This document shows, piece after piece, positions 36,390 to 48,250 of a stretch of DNA of 64,000 nucleotides. The DNA comes from Stereum hirsutum FP-91666 SS1 (lineage: Eukaryota; Basidiomycota; Agaricomycetes; Russulales; Stereaceae). A program made the translations under genes and the position numbers. The DNA lies in NCBI RefSeq assembly GCF_000264905.1, contig NW_006763136.1:1219485-1283484 (forward strand). Direction: 5' to 3'. How positions within the stretch are numbered: position 1 is the first letter of the stretch; each line of letters starts with the position of its first letter. The notes under the pieces were generated by a model. That model saw only the letters and a program-made list of their open reading frames with translations, had not been told where the DNA came from and did no database searches.

Positions 36390-37349
36390 GGCGTCCCTTC
36401 AGTCTTGCTATTTTTCTACGACCGTCGAACTCGTATCGCATACGTTCACGGGGAGTCTCGGGGTTGCCCTCGGTATTGACAGACATCTGGTGGAATTAGG
36501 GTTTATGGTTTCTGTCTCTTTGATATCCCTGGTTTTTTTGCTTCCTGGGTTATAACAATCGACAATACTGATGGACTACAGAGACTGCTTGAATTTACTG
36601 CTCATCCATACTCATGATAGCGCGTAGTAGCCGTTTATCAAAGGTGTCCGGCGCCTTCACTCGCCAGCGTCCTACATGACCTCTCTTTTATTGGATGGCC
36701 ATCGACCCCTCCATGCAGCCCAAATTAGACATAGTTCTCGACAGCGCTGTTGTGAGGACTTCACAAACAATGCCAGATGAGTCCAAGGGCGCGCCACATG
36801 GTGCCACTCGGTCAATTTGCTGATGCGCGTGACATGCCACGTGAGGCCCTCTTTTGTTCCAAACATGGTATTTCCTTTCAAGGCCGAAGTCGTTGTTGTT
36901 CGAGCGAAGGTCCAAGGAGCACTTGTCATCGACGACACATTCCAGACATACTGATAAGGCCAATCAGACAAACGTGACAATTACGTGAGTTTTCTATTTG
37001 ATTAATCTGATTACCCGCGACTACACATGGGATTGGGCGCGATAGAACATCACAGACAAGTCATTCCTTTTTGGATGACAAGTTGTCTTTCGCGAGGTGT
37101 CCAAGTACGGAGACGTCTCAATCCCTCGTCCGCATACGAGCATAAGGGACTCTCCCTCCCAGCAACCGTTGCTCACATCACTGCTTATCAACCTAAAAGA
37201 TTCAAGCTCTCTTGCTCTCGTTAAAACCTACGGATCGCGTCTTCACGTTACTGTTCACTCCTTCCTCTCGTCTCACACCGTGACGTCCCCCTCAGGTTCT
37301 ATTGCTCACTGTCCAAGGCGGTCTCTCACTCTTCTTGCGCAAACCCAGG
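36390..37349. other. Intergenic region
   Basis: No supported gene. Two overlapping minus-strand frames at 36672-36980 lack a domain, a clear start and splice structure. The promoter of the downstream F-box gene lies in the right half. Confidence 0.45.
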
Positions 37350-39800
37350 ATGCCGTCAGCATTAGCGGCGTATAGTGCCAATGACTACCTCAAGAACCAA
37401 ACGTCAGCCAGCAGGAACAAAAGACACATCCTCGAACTGCACAACGATACATTTGTGGACGTTATTTTCCCCTTGCTCGACATCCGTGATATATTCCGAT
37501 TACGACGGGTGCGTAATCACGTTTCTGTTACCTTGCACTAGACTTCTGATCTTACCTGCTCCATCGCTTGCTTTCGGTCTCACTAGACATGCAAACTTCT
37601 CTATTCTCTGACACACCAACCGATAGTCTGGAAACGTATCCTGCAACGATTCCCTCTCCCTCTTCCTCCCCTTCCACCGACATCCCGTTACTCGTGGGAG
37701 AACCTCAGTTCTTTGGAGACTGAGCGCTTGATCATGCGATCTCTCTCCCTGGAGGCCAACTGGCTCTCGCGGGCACCCAAGACCCGAACAGGCTGGCAGG
37801 TTCCAGCATATTACGACGTTTGCTCTCTTAAGTTCGCTCCTGGAGGAAGATTCCTGGTCGCCTCCGTCAGGGATGCTGGAGTAAACAACTACGCGCTTCT
37901 TCTGTTTGTGCTTGATCACAGAGTCATGAAATGTTACCCCATCGCCAAATACTCCTGCGTTTCGAAGGCCTATCATCTCGAGGTCAAGTATATGTACATC
38001 CAGGCCGAGCATGGACTCACGATAGCCTATGTACGGCGCGAGCCTGCAGGAAGGACTCATAGGGAGCAAGGGCATGTTTTTCTTTCCGTTTTTGCTGACC
38101 AATTCCTGTGCTAACGTACTCGTAATAGGCGCAACGTATCGGAATTCAGTGACGACCACAACATAGACTTCCCGATCCCCGTCCGCTATGAGGTTGAAGT
38201 CCTCCGCGTATCACTCGAAACGCTCGAAGAACTATGCGATCCCCGCTTCTACCCAGGCACTGAGGCCTATCGTGCAACCGCCATGGAGGCCCAGAAACCT
38301 TTTCAAGTGATTAGCCGCATCCGCGCCACAGAGGCTCTAGAGCATGTAGCGTTGGGCGAGATGGGTGGGCAGCCATTTGTGGCGGTGGCGAGGCGACCAA
38401 ACCAACTCATCATCAAGAATTTGGAGACAGGTGTACAGGGGAAGTTGACCATGTTGCATTGTCCTGGGATTCCTTTTATTGATGTACGTATCGGTTTAAC
38501 TTCTCCTTGTTCTCGCGGAGAGCCAATCAGTAATGATATCTACGCAGGACGCATACTATCAGGTCAACGGCATCAGAATTCTGGCTCATGAGCGCAAAGT
38601 CTTGATCGTTCGTACTTACGTGGCGCCTACCTTGGGTCACGGCTGTGACTCCTTTTTAATTATCGAAAGGTTCAAGGTTCCCCTGCGCGGCGAGATCGTG
38701 ACTAGAGATTCTCATGACCGCACTTACTTGGCATCCCCTCGAGGATTCACTCATGTATCGGTCTCGGACCATTATGTCCCCTCTGTGCATGACCTCTCTG
38801 CATGCGCCAGGCCAGGGCCCCGTGCCGCAGCATACGTGCCCGTTAACGAACCGGGACCCATCAGCGTCCACATGGCCACGTATACACCTGCGTGGACACT
38901 CGGTTATACGAACATCCACCCCTACCGCCGACTTTTATCTGAGCTCGAAACCGACGCATCACCACTCGATCCTCTTCCTAGCTCAGCCCCTCCTGCCCCA
39001 TCTACCGTCGTCGAGGACAAATGGATCAGCCGGCCTCAGGCTACCTTAGTGCCTGCTGGCCCCCTTCCCTTACCCTTGGAAGAGACCGGGTTCGAGTACC
39101 CCCTTGCGCAGGTCCGACTGGCGGTGAATATTCTCGGGCCAGAAGCTCAACAATCTATTCATATCATCTCAGGCTCGCGCCGCTCCCTCGTATACTGCAC
39201 GCCGATCAATTCGAGGGATGCCAATCCCCCCATCACTAATCTCGAAGCCATCACCGACGTCTGTCCTTGGCCCGCTCCTGATCCTCGATGGCCGCACGAT
39301 GCTGCTCGGAGGCAAGCTGCTTGGGAAGAGACCAAGATGGCGACTGGCATTGGGAGGCCGTTTGGTGGATTGGCGATCAGTCCTCAGGCCTGGCAAGAGA
39401 TGGAGCATGGCGTAGCATGCATTGCTTGGGAAGAATGGAGCGGTAGGATGGTCATAGTACCGAAACATACCAGTCATTACATGCAGGTGTATGATTTCGC
39501 GTGTGTTCCCCAGGAAGGCGAGTGCCTCTCTCATTTCTTCCGCCTGAATTTATTTCTGGCGTCCATGTTTGTGTCACTGACTTAACCGTGCATTTTGCTC
39601 GATTGGCTCATGTAGATGTAAACGGGCACCGAACAGTGCCAGTCCCCGACGTCGATAATCTATACCGTCTTCCGGAATCCCTCCAGCCAGACACCTCAGG
39701 GTCAGATGACTGCGACTGCGACATGACTGGACCCTCATCAGGACCGTTTCGTTTGACTACAGGTCCTACCATCTTCCAGATCGCCGGACTGGACTATTGA
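37350..39800 (+). CDS. F-box-like protein, large
   Basis: Five exons (37350-37508, 37587-38071, 38129-38483, 38548-39517, 39616-39800) join to 717 codons. The N-terminus has an F-box-like motif (HNDTFVDVIFPLLDIRDIFR, then LRRTCKLLYSLTHQPIVWKR). The remainder has beta-rich segments such as VCSLKFAPGGRFLVASVRD and PFVAVARRPNQLIIKNLETG, suggestive of a degenerate beta-propeller, but no repeat can be defined confidently. Two introns need GC donors: 38072-38128 (GCATGT) and 39518-39615 (GCGAGT); no GT in the vicinity restores the frame. The protein is probably an SCF substrate receptor, based on the F-box alone. Confidence 0.77.
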
Positions 39801-40322
39801 CCTTTCCCTCCCTACGATTTCACGTCCAGGCTCATTGTTTTAGGCTTGACATTGCATATTCACAACCATCTCAGACTGTCTCAGTTTTATTGCCGAAGAA
39901 TTGTTACATAATTATATTCCGGAGTCCTCTTCTGATCTCGCCTGAATCACTACCTTCCCTCCCGTATCGTCCTGGTATCTCTTTCTCGTTATATTTACCC
40001 TATACGAAGCCCCTAAAGTATATGTCCCACCATTATTTTTCTTCTACTTTGACCGGCTCATCTTCTGAGCTTTCTACGTACTGTAGTCTGCCATTCTCCG
40101 TGCGCTCGATCGCCATGAATTTTATGGCGTTCTTGTCTACTCTGCATAACACGCACCGTTGGTATACCTGTTGTCTCGCTATCTTGCTCGTCTTTACTTT
40201 GGAAGAATAAATCGCACCCATTCCTTATCCAAAAGAAACGGCGAATAACGGAACTTAGTAACATGAGAGCACAGAGAATGAAGGGGCGACTCTTGACTAC
40301 ATGTTGACAGGTATAGTATACA
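39801..40322. other. Convergent 3' region
   Basis: Tail-to-tail space between the F-box gene (plus) and GtaA paralog B (minus). AT-rich, no supported gene. Confidence 0.5.
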
Positions 40323-43300
40323 TCACCCTTGATAGCTTGGCGGTGGTTCTTCCACAGCCAGAGGCACCGCACCCGCTCTCATCACTTCCATCTCCCTCTT
40401 GATCTCCTTCACCTCATTGATCAACAACTTGGCGACATTCTCTCTAGAGGTGGATCCAGACCCAGAGGCTTCGGCGGCGTTCTCGCTTACGTCTGCGCTC
40501 GGAGACGAAGACGAACCTCTGATGAAGTCGACAGAGCGATGGCTCGGATCGGCGATAGATTCCAGTGTAGATCCAGAGCGTGCAATGGTGCTGTATGTCG
40601 AGTTCTTAGGTCGCAGACTCTTCGGTATATCACTTCTGAAGGATGACTTCGACGGTTGCGGGTTCGTTTTCGTCTCTTGGAGATGCTCAAGCACCTTGAG
40701 AGCCGATGGGGAGCGAGAGTGCGCGGAATCTGCACTGATGATTCTGGGACGTACAGTTGACGGCAGACCACTGGTGCCGGACAGTCGACTGTTGGCTTTC
40801 ATCTCCCTCAGACGCTCGAGCGCTTTGAGGGCTGCGGCGGTCTGTGAGCGCGAGTAATGCTCTTCAGCCTGAGAGTCGGCACTGTTGGTACGTGACAACG
40901 AGGTCGAGGAGATTCCCGATGTGGCTGCACCGGTCTCTGAGTAAATCGAACTGCTGTCAGGATCGAAGTCTTCATGTGGTCCTAGCCTGATATATTTCAT
41001 GATTACATCGAACACTCTGCACAACACTGAGATGGACTGACCTAGTCTTTTTCGGAGGAAAAACGGTGGTTGACATTTCGGCCCTAAGCTGCTCGGCGAC
41101 GGGGTCTGCGAAGGGATTGACCCGCGTCGAGCCTCCCTTCTCCAGGCTGCGAAGGAAATCGTCGTAATCCTGTTGTGCTCGACGGCGGCGATACCAATAC
41201 AAACATCCAATGACAACAGATATCGCGGCAATAGTGCCAATAACGGCCCCTGCGATTGTGCCGGGATTGTTTCGCGAATGGGCGGACACGTCTTCGTCAC
41301 TAGCAATACTATCTCCTGATGTGATTGAAACGGCCTTGACGCTATAAGCGAATGATGTCAGTATACGACCCCGAAATTGATAGTACATGAACGCATACTT
41401 GAGTGCAAGAGGGGCAAAGACAGCTCCCAAAGCCGGACTTGATCGAGACAATAATTCAGTAGAGTCACATGGTAGGGTAATAGGTACAGATATACCTCGC
41501 CACGCCCGAGATAGTTTGACCACTGCTTGCTCCATAAGTAATCGGGAACGCGCCGTACGCCGTCGCCGTGTTCAAAGAAGCTCGAGAACGAACCATGGAG
41601 ATCATCTGGTTTTGCACAGTCGTGTTTGTGGCGATCGCAGCGGCGAACAGGTTCCATGTCGAGTTGGCGACTTGGAGGTCAGTACTATCCACCGGCAAAC
41701 CGTACTTGAAAGTCCCTGCGGAACTCAGATTGGCGTACAGCCGGGTCTGTGCGTCGTATACCTGATGGACGACGTTAGTAAGTTGATCCACTAGTGAATG
41801 TTTCGTCTCGCCTTATCCCTGGAGACAACTTACGGATGAATTGAGCAGATTCAGCCCTAGCCAACGGTCGGCGAAAAGATTGTAACCAAGAGACCACGAT
41901 GCGGTGCTATTATGTCCGTACACAGCCTGCAGACTTCCGGTAGACGGCGATAAAGCAAGAGCCTCCCATTCTGAAATGAATTTTGATGCTTTTCTCTGTG
42001 TGGGACAAGCAAGAATTTTAGGGACTATGAATGAGACAACGGTGTTGGATCAAACCTTGTACATGTGCGCATCTGCAGTCTGTCCTAGAGCAATGCTGAG
42101 CTCAGACATCGCGCCGATAGCAACGATACCCTTGATTGCTAGATTTGTCTGATTTGCGAAACTCCGGTGATCGGCGGAGGTTCTAGGTTCAGATCCAATA
42201 AGTATTTGGAGGCAAAGGTAGTGCTGATACCCACTGGTTCGTTGTGAACAAAGTATTATTGATGAGATAGTTCGTGTAGGATCTCAATAGCCCGTACTAC
42301 AGACAGTGTAAACATGAATTTCGGATAGGTGACAGTTCGTGAAAAGGCTGGATAAACTCACATATTGACCCGCAAAACTTCCATCCCCAGTAGTACGTGC
42401 GTACGCGTACATCATGATCAACATGTTCGCAGTTTGTTCCACGCCTTGTTGAGAGGAAGAATTCAAAGAAGCATGTGCGATCGGGTAGCCTGAACCTGAC
42501 AGCAAATATCAACAGTGCCCACGACGGTGTAAGTGTGGCAATTGTACCTATATCACTTGCAGCAAAGTCCCTCGTGTAATCTGCTGAATCCTGAAAGCTG
42601 AGGAGCGGCTCGAGAAGCGGTCGACCAAGAGTGGGATCAAGGTACATAAACATAGGGAAGGACGCAAATAGTGTCTCGACAGGATTTACTCGGCTAAGTA
42701 CAAGGCAAATTTAGCGGTACGTTTGACAGCAACGTACAATGGACATACCGTGTTTCAGAATTGCCAGGACCACCGTGGTTCTTCATGAACGCCAAGCAGT
42801 CAGACGAGTTCGCCCCTAGCGTTATTTCGACCGCTCCGTAGACCTGCCGAGCTGCGAGGGACACGATGTCGGCGTAATCAAGTGAGACTGCTCGTGCGTC
42901 AGTCAGGACTTTCTCGTCTAGGTCGTCTGCTCGTTGTGACGCATTGGTGAAATCGTCCAGGAAGTTCTTGATCTAACGGGCACTGTAATCAGTTCGTCTG
43001 TTAGGGCAAAAGTAAGAAATCTAGACATACCAAGTCCGCGTCGTTGGAAAAGGTGTTGCGATAATACAGGATATGATCTAGGGTGTTTCCGCCGAGATCA
43101 ATGGTTCGTACAGCGGTATTGGTAGGACTTCGAGTGAATCCAACGGCCCAAACAACGGGGTCCTTGGACGATGTAATGTTGCCCAGATCCTGGGCCATAC
43201 CGAACACAGGGGATCCGGGTCTACAAAGTGAATCAGTACATCAATACTGATGCTAAGGAGGCCCACATTAGCGTTAGGAGAGGATATTACTTTGCGTGGA

Positions 43301-44305
43301 TTCCACGAAAATCAGTGTCGTTCTGGTTCGTAAGGTTACCGTGGACGATGAACTGAGAACGTAGGGCGGCATCAGCTCCGGTCTGGTAGGTCAGCCCATC
43401 GACCTAGAGCCAAACATAGCAGTGAGCGAAATGGCCGGATACACTATGTACGAAGCCATACCATTTGTGCCGCATAGTAAGAAGTGCCCCAATGTGCCTG
43501 TTGCTGAGTCTCGTTTAGGACGATAGGCTGAGAATTGACTATCGCGTGATACACATTGTCGGAGGTGACGGCTGTAATCCAAGTAGCACTGCTATCGGCA
43601 CGATCTGGGGCAGTCCACTCTGCGAAGTTGTATCGTTTGGTAGGTGGCATAACAATATGCTTCTAGAAGCGTGCTCACCAGCAGAGATGTCTGAATAGAC
43701 TTGAACATTGTGGGGTTTACCATCCGCCGAGGTCGCGTCCACATACATATAGCTGAAAGGAATCGATTGACGGACCCGGTCTCCAGGCTATAAAGGATTT
43801 CTTCAACATGGCATTTGAGGACACGTAGTCAGGACTCACTTCGATTGGACTGAGAAACGTAACATTGAGGACCATCGGACCGCAAGGAATAGTGAAAATC
43901 GTACGGGTGGGTGTGACACTGACAACCGTTGTGTTCGCCACAGTGACTGAAACATTCGGTGGATTAGCGTTGCCCAGCCAGCGGTAAGCAGCACCGTCCA
44001 CTCTGGCAGCACCAAACCACCCCAAAACTTGTGGCTAGAGCGAACACACTTGAGTACGCCACTTTGGCAGGGTTGCCAAATAGTAAACTCACAGATGCTG
44101 GCCATGTAACTGGCCACTGATTGAGCGGTGCCTGGTCAGTTGTGAGAGAAGATTCCCAGGCGCTGAGGTAGGGTGATCGGACGGCGAGGGGTAAAGTAGC
44201 GGGAGAAAAAGGGTTCTGAGCATGAACTAAGCATGAATTAAATAATGACAAAATGCATGTCATCCAGCATGGTAAAACGAGTGAATTAAAAAGAATGGTA
44301 GCCAT
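40323..44305 (-). CDS. GtaA-type glutaminase paralog B, membrane-anchored
   Basis: Same family and layout as paralog A. The ATG at 44305 opens a signal peptide (FNSLVLPCWMTCILSLFNSC ... VHAQ), followed by PLAVRSPYLSAW, VLGWFGAARVDGAAYRWLG, TPTRTIFTIPCGPMVLNVTF, VQVYSDISAEWTAPD, GTSYYAAQM and KYGLPVDSTDLQ. The ectodomain ends in SPALGAVFAPLALK, the family's closing motif. A transmembrane helix (TIAGAVIGTIAAISVVIGCL) and YWYRRRRAQQ stop-transfer follow. The cytosolic tail is the longest of the three and contains two related blocks of about 45 residues (LKALERLREMK and LKVLEHLQETK, each preceded by SRS). It ends EVKEIKREMEVMRA ... EPPPSYQG with a PPxY motif. Extracellular glutamine hydrolysis is inferred from the family only. 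Confidence 0.87.
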
Positions 44306-44818
44306 AGGAGGAGCCGCTTGTATGCACCGGGCAGGAGAGTGGCTCTTCGTAAGGAGTGGAAGACCGAGCAGCTAGGGAGAGGGGCGTGGCTCAAGGCAAG
44401 CTCAGGCGGGGGAGTTCGTTGACTTATTTAAATCGGAGCTGAATAAACGTTTGAATGGATACGAACCGGCAGCCGTTAATGCGGTGAAATACATACCTAT
44501 GTAAGGTGGCCGGCGCTGATTTAACGACATGTTGGCCGAAGCTTATCGTTTGACAGCGTGGGCAGAGCTATTACACGAGGCTCAGTTTTCTCCTTTCATA
44601 AACAGTGGCATGCATTTTTTGTAATGGGGCAAAACGGTTTATATAGCCCAGGTCAGGTGCTTCCAGCCCGAGTACGGCCAGTATCTCAGTAAGTGTCGCA
44701 TACTTACGACCTTGCGAGTGTATTGACCCTTACATTGAGGTTTCTGTCATAAGAAATATGAGCATAAGTGTAAATTACACAGGTACACGATGCGCTTACG
44801 ACTCGTACATCCGTTGTC
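44306..44818. other. Upstream region of GtaA paralog B
   Basis: Promoter side of paralog B, up to the left end of the inverted-repeat element. No gene is seen. Confidence 0.45.
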
Positions 44819-46414
44819 CATCAGCAAATCTGACAACCTGTTTTGGCCAGTTTGGGCCAGTTTGTTCGGTTTTTCTCAGTTTCGAAGAACGGACAGTTCG
44901 GGCGAGTTTGAATTTTGGAAGAATATTTGCCCAAACTCAGTGAAACTCACAGGAACCGCGAAACTGAACGAAACACGAATATCAGAAATGCCAAAAAACA
45001 TTACAGTCGACGTAAACTACCAAACTGAACAAAGACGTGAAACTGTGTTCTCTCTACAACAGCACTACTGCTACTCTGATGATTTCATCAAAGACACGAC
45101 TCCGCATGTACGGCCCAATGCTGCTCTGCGGCACTGGTTCCCTTACTAATATTCACCGTCTTTCATCGCGTGTACCATTCTGGCTGTGCCCCCGGTGAGT
45201 ATAAGCACGGCGGCTCGCTATCGCAGCTCCGTACCCGTCAACGACGAAAGGTCGCGCAATGGCGACGATCTTGTCGGTCCAAGTAAAGGAACACCGCCGC
45301 CGTAAGACTCGAGTTTAGCGTTAGCAGCAAGTGTCATGGGCCGGCCCTGCTGTTTAAATCGTCGCTTAGAGGTGTGAACCTCATGGCGGGCGGGCACAGA
45401 AGTAGGGAACGAGTAAACTCTTGAAGGTCGCAGGACGTTCAACTTTATAAGTCAGACGATGACGACGACGGGATAGGCCGAGCGGAGTTGAAAATCTGAA
45501 TATGATCGAAGCGCGTCGCGTCCAGTCGCGTCGCTCTCTGTCGTCCTTTCTTCCCGCCACGACAGCGACTCGTGTCGTCCCCCGCTCTTGTCGCACCTTT
45601 CAAGGCCTCAACTCTGCATTCTACCTAGGCCGCTGGAGACGCAATGGCTCTTCGCTAGGATTGATGTAGTCTGAGACGGTGAGAATTAAGACAGCGGACA
45701 GCGAGCGGCGAATGGTAAACTCGCGACCGTGATTCGGTTTTAACGGTCAGCTCGACATCTTACTTCTTATGTTCTACATAATCAAATCCTGTTGGTGTCT
45801 AATCTCACTTTTCACTGTAGCTCGTTAACAGCCTCAAACATCCCCTGCAACAGCGGTTCTCTCTGCTGTGCCCGCTGTGTGTCATTTTTCCTGCGGCCGT
45901 GACTCCCACCACGCGGCTTTTAGTATGTTAAGTTTTGTGTTATCTTGATTTGTTGGATTACGGCTCGGGCGGCGTGTTTTCGGATGGTCGAGAGGTCGGG
46001 ATTTTATGACGAGACGAGGACGCGCTGTAGCCGTGAGCATGGTGGGTGTCGATGTCTCTGTATATGTAGCATGTCCTGGATACTGTACTGTAACATCATG
46101 TATTTACCATGCAATGTACTATATACTATATGAATCTAGCAGTTCCCCATCCTCACGAAGGTCGAGAACCACCGCAAAGCCTACCAAAGCCGCGCAAAAA
46201 GCCCCAAAAATCGCTGAAATAATCGGATGCTATGCATTCCGACTAGCAGTTTGAATGTAGTTTCACCCAGATTCGTCAAACTACAACCGAGTTTGCAAAC
46301 TCCGAATTTCCTTTCAGAGTTTTCCAGATCGAAAGTTTCGAGCAGTTTGAGGCCGCCCAAACTTACCCAAACTGGCCCAAACTGGCCCAAACTAGATTGT
46401 CACATTTGCTGATG
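44819..46414. mobile_element. Non-autonomous DNA element with terminal inverted repeats
   Basis: CATCAGCAAAT at 44819 begins a left arm that reads TGACAACCTG then TTTTGGCCAGTTTGGGCCAG. The right arm, ending at 46414, is its inverted counterpart (CCCAAACTGGCCCAAACTGG ... ATTTGCTGATG). The clear similarity covers about 80-100 nt and fades over the next 60, with repeated TTTGGGCCAG and GAAACTC-type words. The 1.3-kb interior is not palindromic and encodes no recognisable transposase, so this looks like a MITE-like or internally deleted element. No target-site duplication could be fixed. Confidence 0.65.
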
Positions 46415-47530
46415 TCGTGTGATCAGGTGTCAGGAATAACCCCGACTCTCGAAATTCCATGATGAGCGCCGCTCGTAATGATGAACGAGGAGGACGGAGC
46501 TTTTGAAGCTCCGCGCAATCAGTCCTTGCAAGAGCACAAGTCCGGATGAGTTGGGCAATCAGCAGAACTGTGCTCCGTATGTGTGATCTCGCGTGAAGGA
46601 GCGTGAACTGTCACGGAAGCAACGCATTGAACCTTGACAGGAGGACAGGTTTCCTCCGTGCTAGGAAAAAGACTAGGGAGGTGCCGAGCTGCTCAGGGAA
46701 ACACAAAAGAGGAACATATCATCATTATTGGCCGCAAGCCGTCAAGCAGAGGTGAGAGAGAAAAGGACATTCAAACAAAAGATCCGAAGGCCGCGGGTTT
46801 TTGCGGGAAAATATAATTCAAACTCCGAGATACGAAAGCGGTCTGGTTTATGAGGAAAATATATCGCATAGGAAAAGAGCGTTTTGGTCCTGCAGAGTGG
46901 CACAGTGCCGCCACCATGCCTATTTCCTCGAGATCGCGCGCCGGCATAGCAACAGAGAGCAACCTTTCTGACATGCCATAAGTATTCTATGTCCTAAATC
47001 GCAATAACCTGTGATTTTTCTCGTAACATGACGTGACAGAACCGCACAGACACTTCAATTTTCCTGACACGCCATCGACTCGGAACGCTGGACTTTACAG
47101 CCTGGGCTAGTACTCAGTAAGGGTAGCATCCATCGCTTACTACACACGAGCTTGTTGAGCTTGCTCGCATTGCCTGACATCTAGGCATGGTGTCAACGCC
47201 CCAAGTCCCTTAGATGACAAGGACCGTCCGTGCGCCGGTGCCAGGCGGCGGGCCTAAAACAATGGCACTTCCTAATTTGGTACGTCCTTTGTGGGCCTCA
47301 GATCGCGGCTGCGGATGCGGCACCATGTTGGCATGTCAACGTCAGGTTGGATCTTGAAAAGCGGACGTGGCATCTCACGCACAATATAAAAGCCCACCCT
47401 TGTCCATCTCTCTTTCCCACTGGCATTACTCCCCTCATTCTCACAACCCACCCACACCCACCGTCCACTCTCTGAAGACCTTCGGTCGCACAATCCCACT
47501 TCAAGCGTGACAGCGTTCTATCTCGACATC
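46415..47530. other. Intergenic and promoter region
   Basis: No supported gene between the inverted-repeat element and the coiled-coil gene. The final 150 nt hold the core promoter and a C/T-rich leader of that gene. Confidence 0.5.
47385..47392 (+). promoter_or_regulatory. TATA box of the coiled-coil protein gene
   Basis: TATAAAAG lies about 140 nt upstream of the ATG at 47531 and is followed by a C/T-rich leader. Confidence 0.6.
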
Positions 47531-48250
47531 ATGGCTAGCGAGAACCCTGCTTTCGACCCCCAAGCACAAGCTGCCACCACCCCTTTGAACCCTCATCTGG
47601 ACGCACACATTCGCACTACCATGAAGACGCAGGTAGGCCAGCTCAGTGCAAGCCTCGAAAATAGCTACCGCAACGTTGCACACCTATGCGACGTCAAGCA
47701 ACGCGCTAAAACCCTCCTCGACATCAACACCGAGGATTCCTCTTCAGCGGCCAAAAAGACGCAACTAATCGACCAACAGCTGGGTCTTCTGGAGGAAGGC
47801 CTCCGGCGCGGTTGGACTCTCCTGGATATGATGCGAGGGTCCCTTGGACAGCTAGTCTATGCAGATTATCTTTTCCGTCCTCCGAGCGACGTCGAACTTG
47901 CGAGCCTCCAGGAAAATCTCAGGCTCATGAGGGAAAAGTACTTGGCTGTGATTCCTGTACGAATACCCATGTTTACTTCGGATCCGGACTATATGATGCT
48001 CCAGTACTCGGCGGGGCCAGATGGAAACGGCACGATAAAGACGCAAACGGAGGCTTTCCTTGAACAAATCAAGAGTTTGGAGTACTCGCTCGGGCAGGCG
48101 GAATCTCTCGGGTTCGAATGGGTTGAAAAGACGATGGATTTGGAGACAAAAGTTGAGACTATGGAGCAGGAGAATGGGAGTTTACGGAGAGAGGTAGAGA
48201 AGTTGAGGCGAGAGAATGAGATGCTAGCGAAAGGAACAGGGCTTGTATAG
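47531..48250 (+). CDS. Hypothetical protein with C-terminal leucine zipper
   Basis: Single-exon gene of 239 residues, starting at the first ATG after a TATA box and a pyrimidine-rich leader (MASENPAFDPQAQAA). Residues 25-110 are helical (LSASLENSYRNVAHLCDVKQ, LGLLEEGLRRGWTLLDMM). The last 55 residues form a heptad coiled coil with leucines or methionines at regular spacing (MDLETKVETMEQENGSLRRE then VEKLRRENEMLAKG). No basic DNA-binding region precedes the zipper, so it is unlikely to be a bZIP factor. No family is recognised; dimerisation is the only supported property. Confidence 0.7.
   Translation: MASENPAFDPQAQAATTPLNPHLDAHIRTTMKTQVGQLSASLENSYRNVAHLCDVKQRAKTLLDINTEDSSSAAKKTQLIDQQLGLLEEGLRRGWTLLDMMRGSLGQLVYADYLFRPPSDVELASLQENLRLMREKYLAVIPVRIPMFTSDPDYMMLQYSAGPDGNGTIKTQTEAFLEQIKSLEYSLGQAESLGFEWVEKTMDLETKVETMEQENGSLRREVEKLRRENEMLAKGTGLV

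Noticed and set aside
36672..36980. Two overlapping minus-strand frames of about 100 codons
   Set aside because: No domain; two frames are equally open, which argues for chance.
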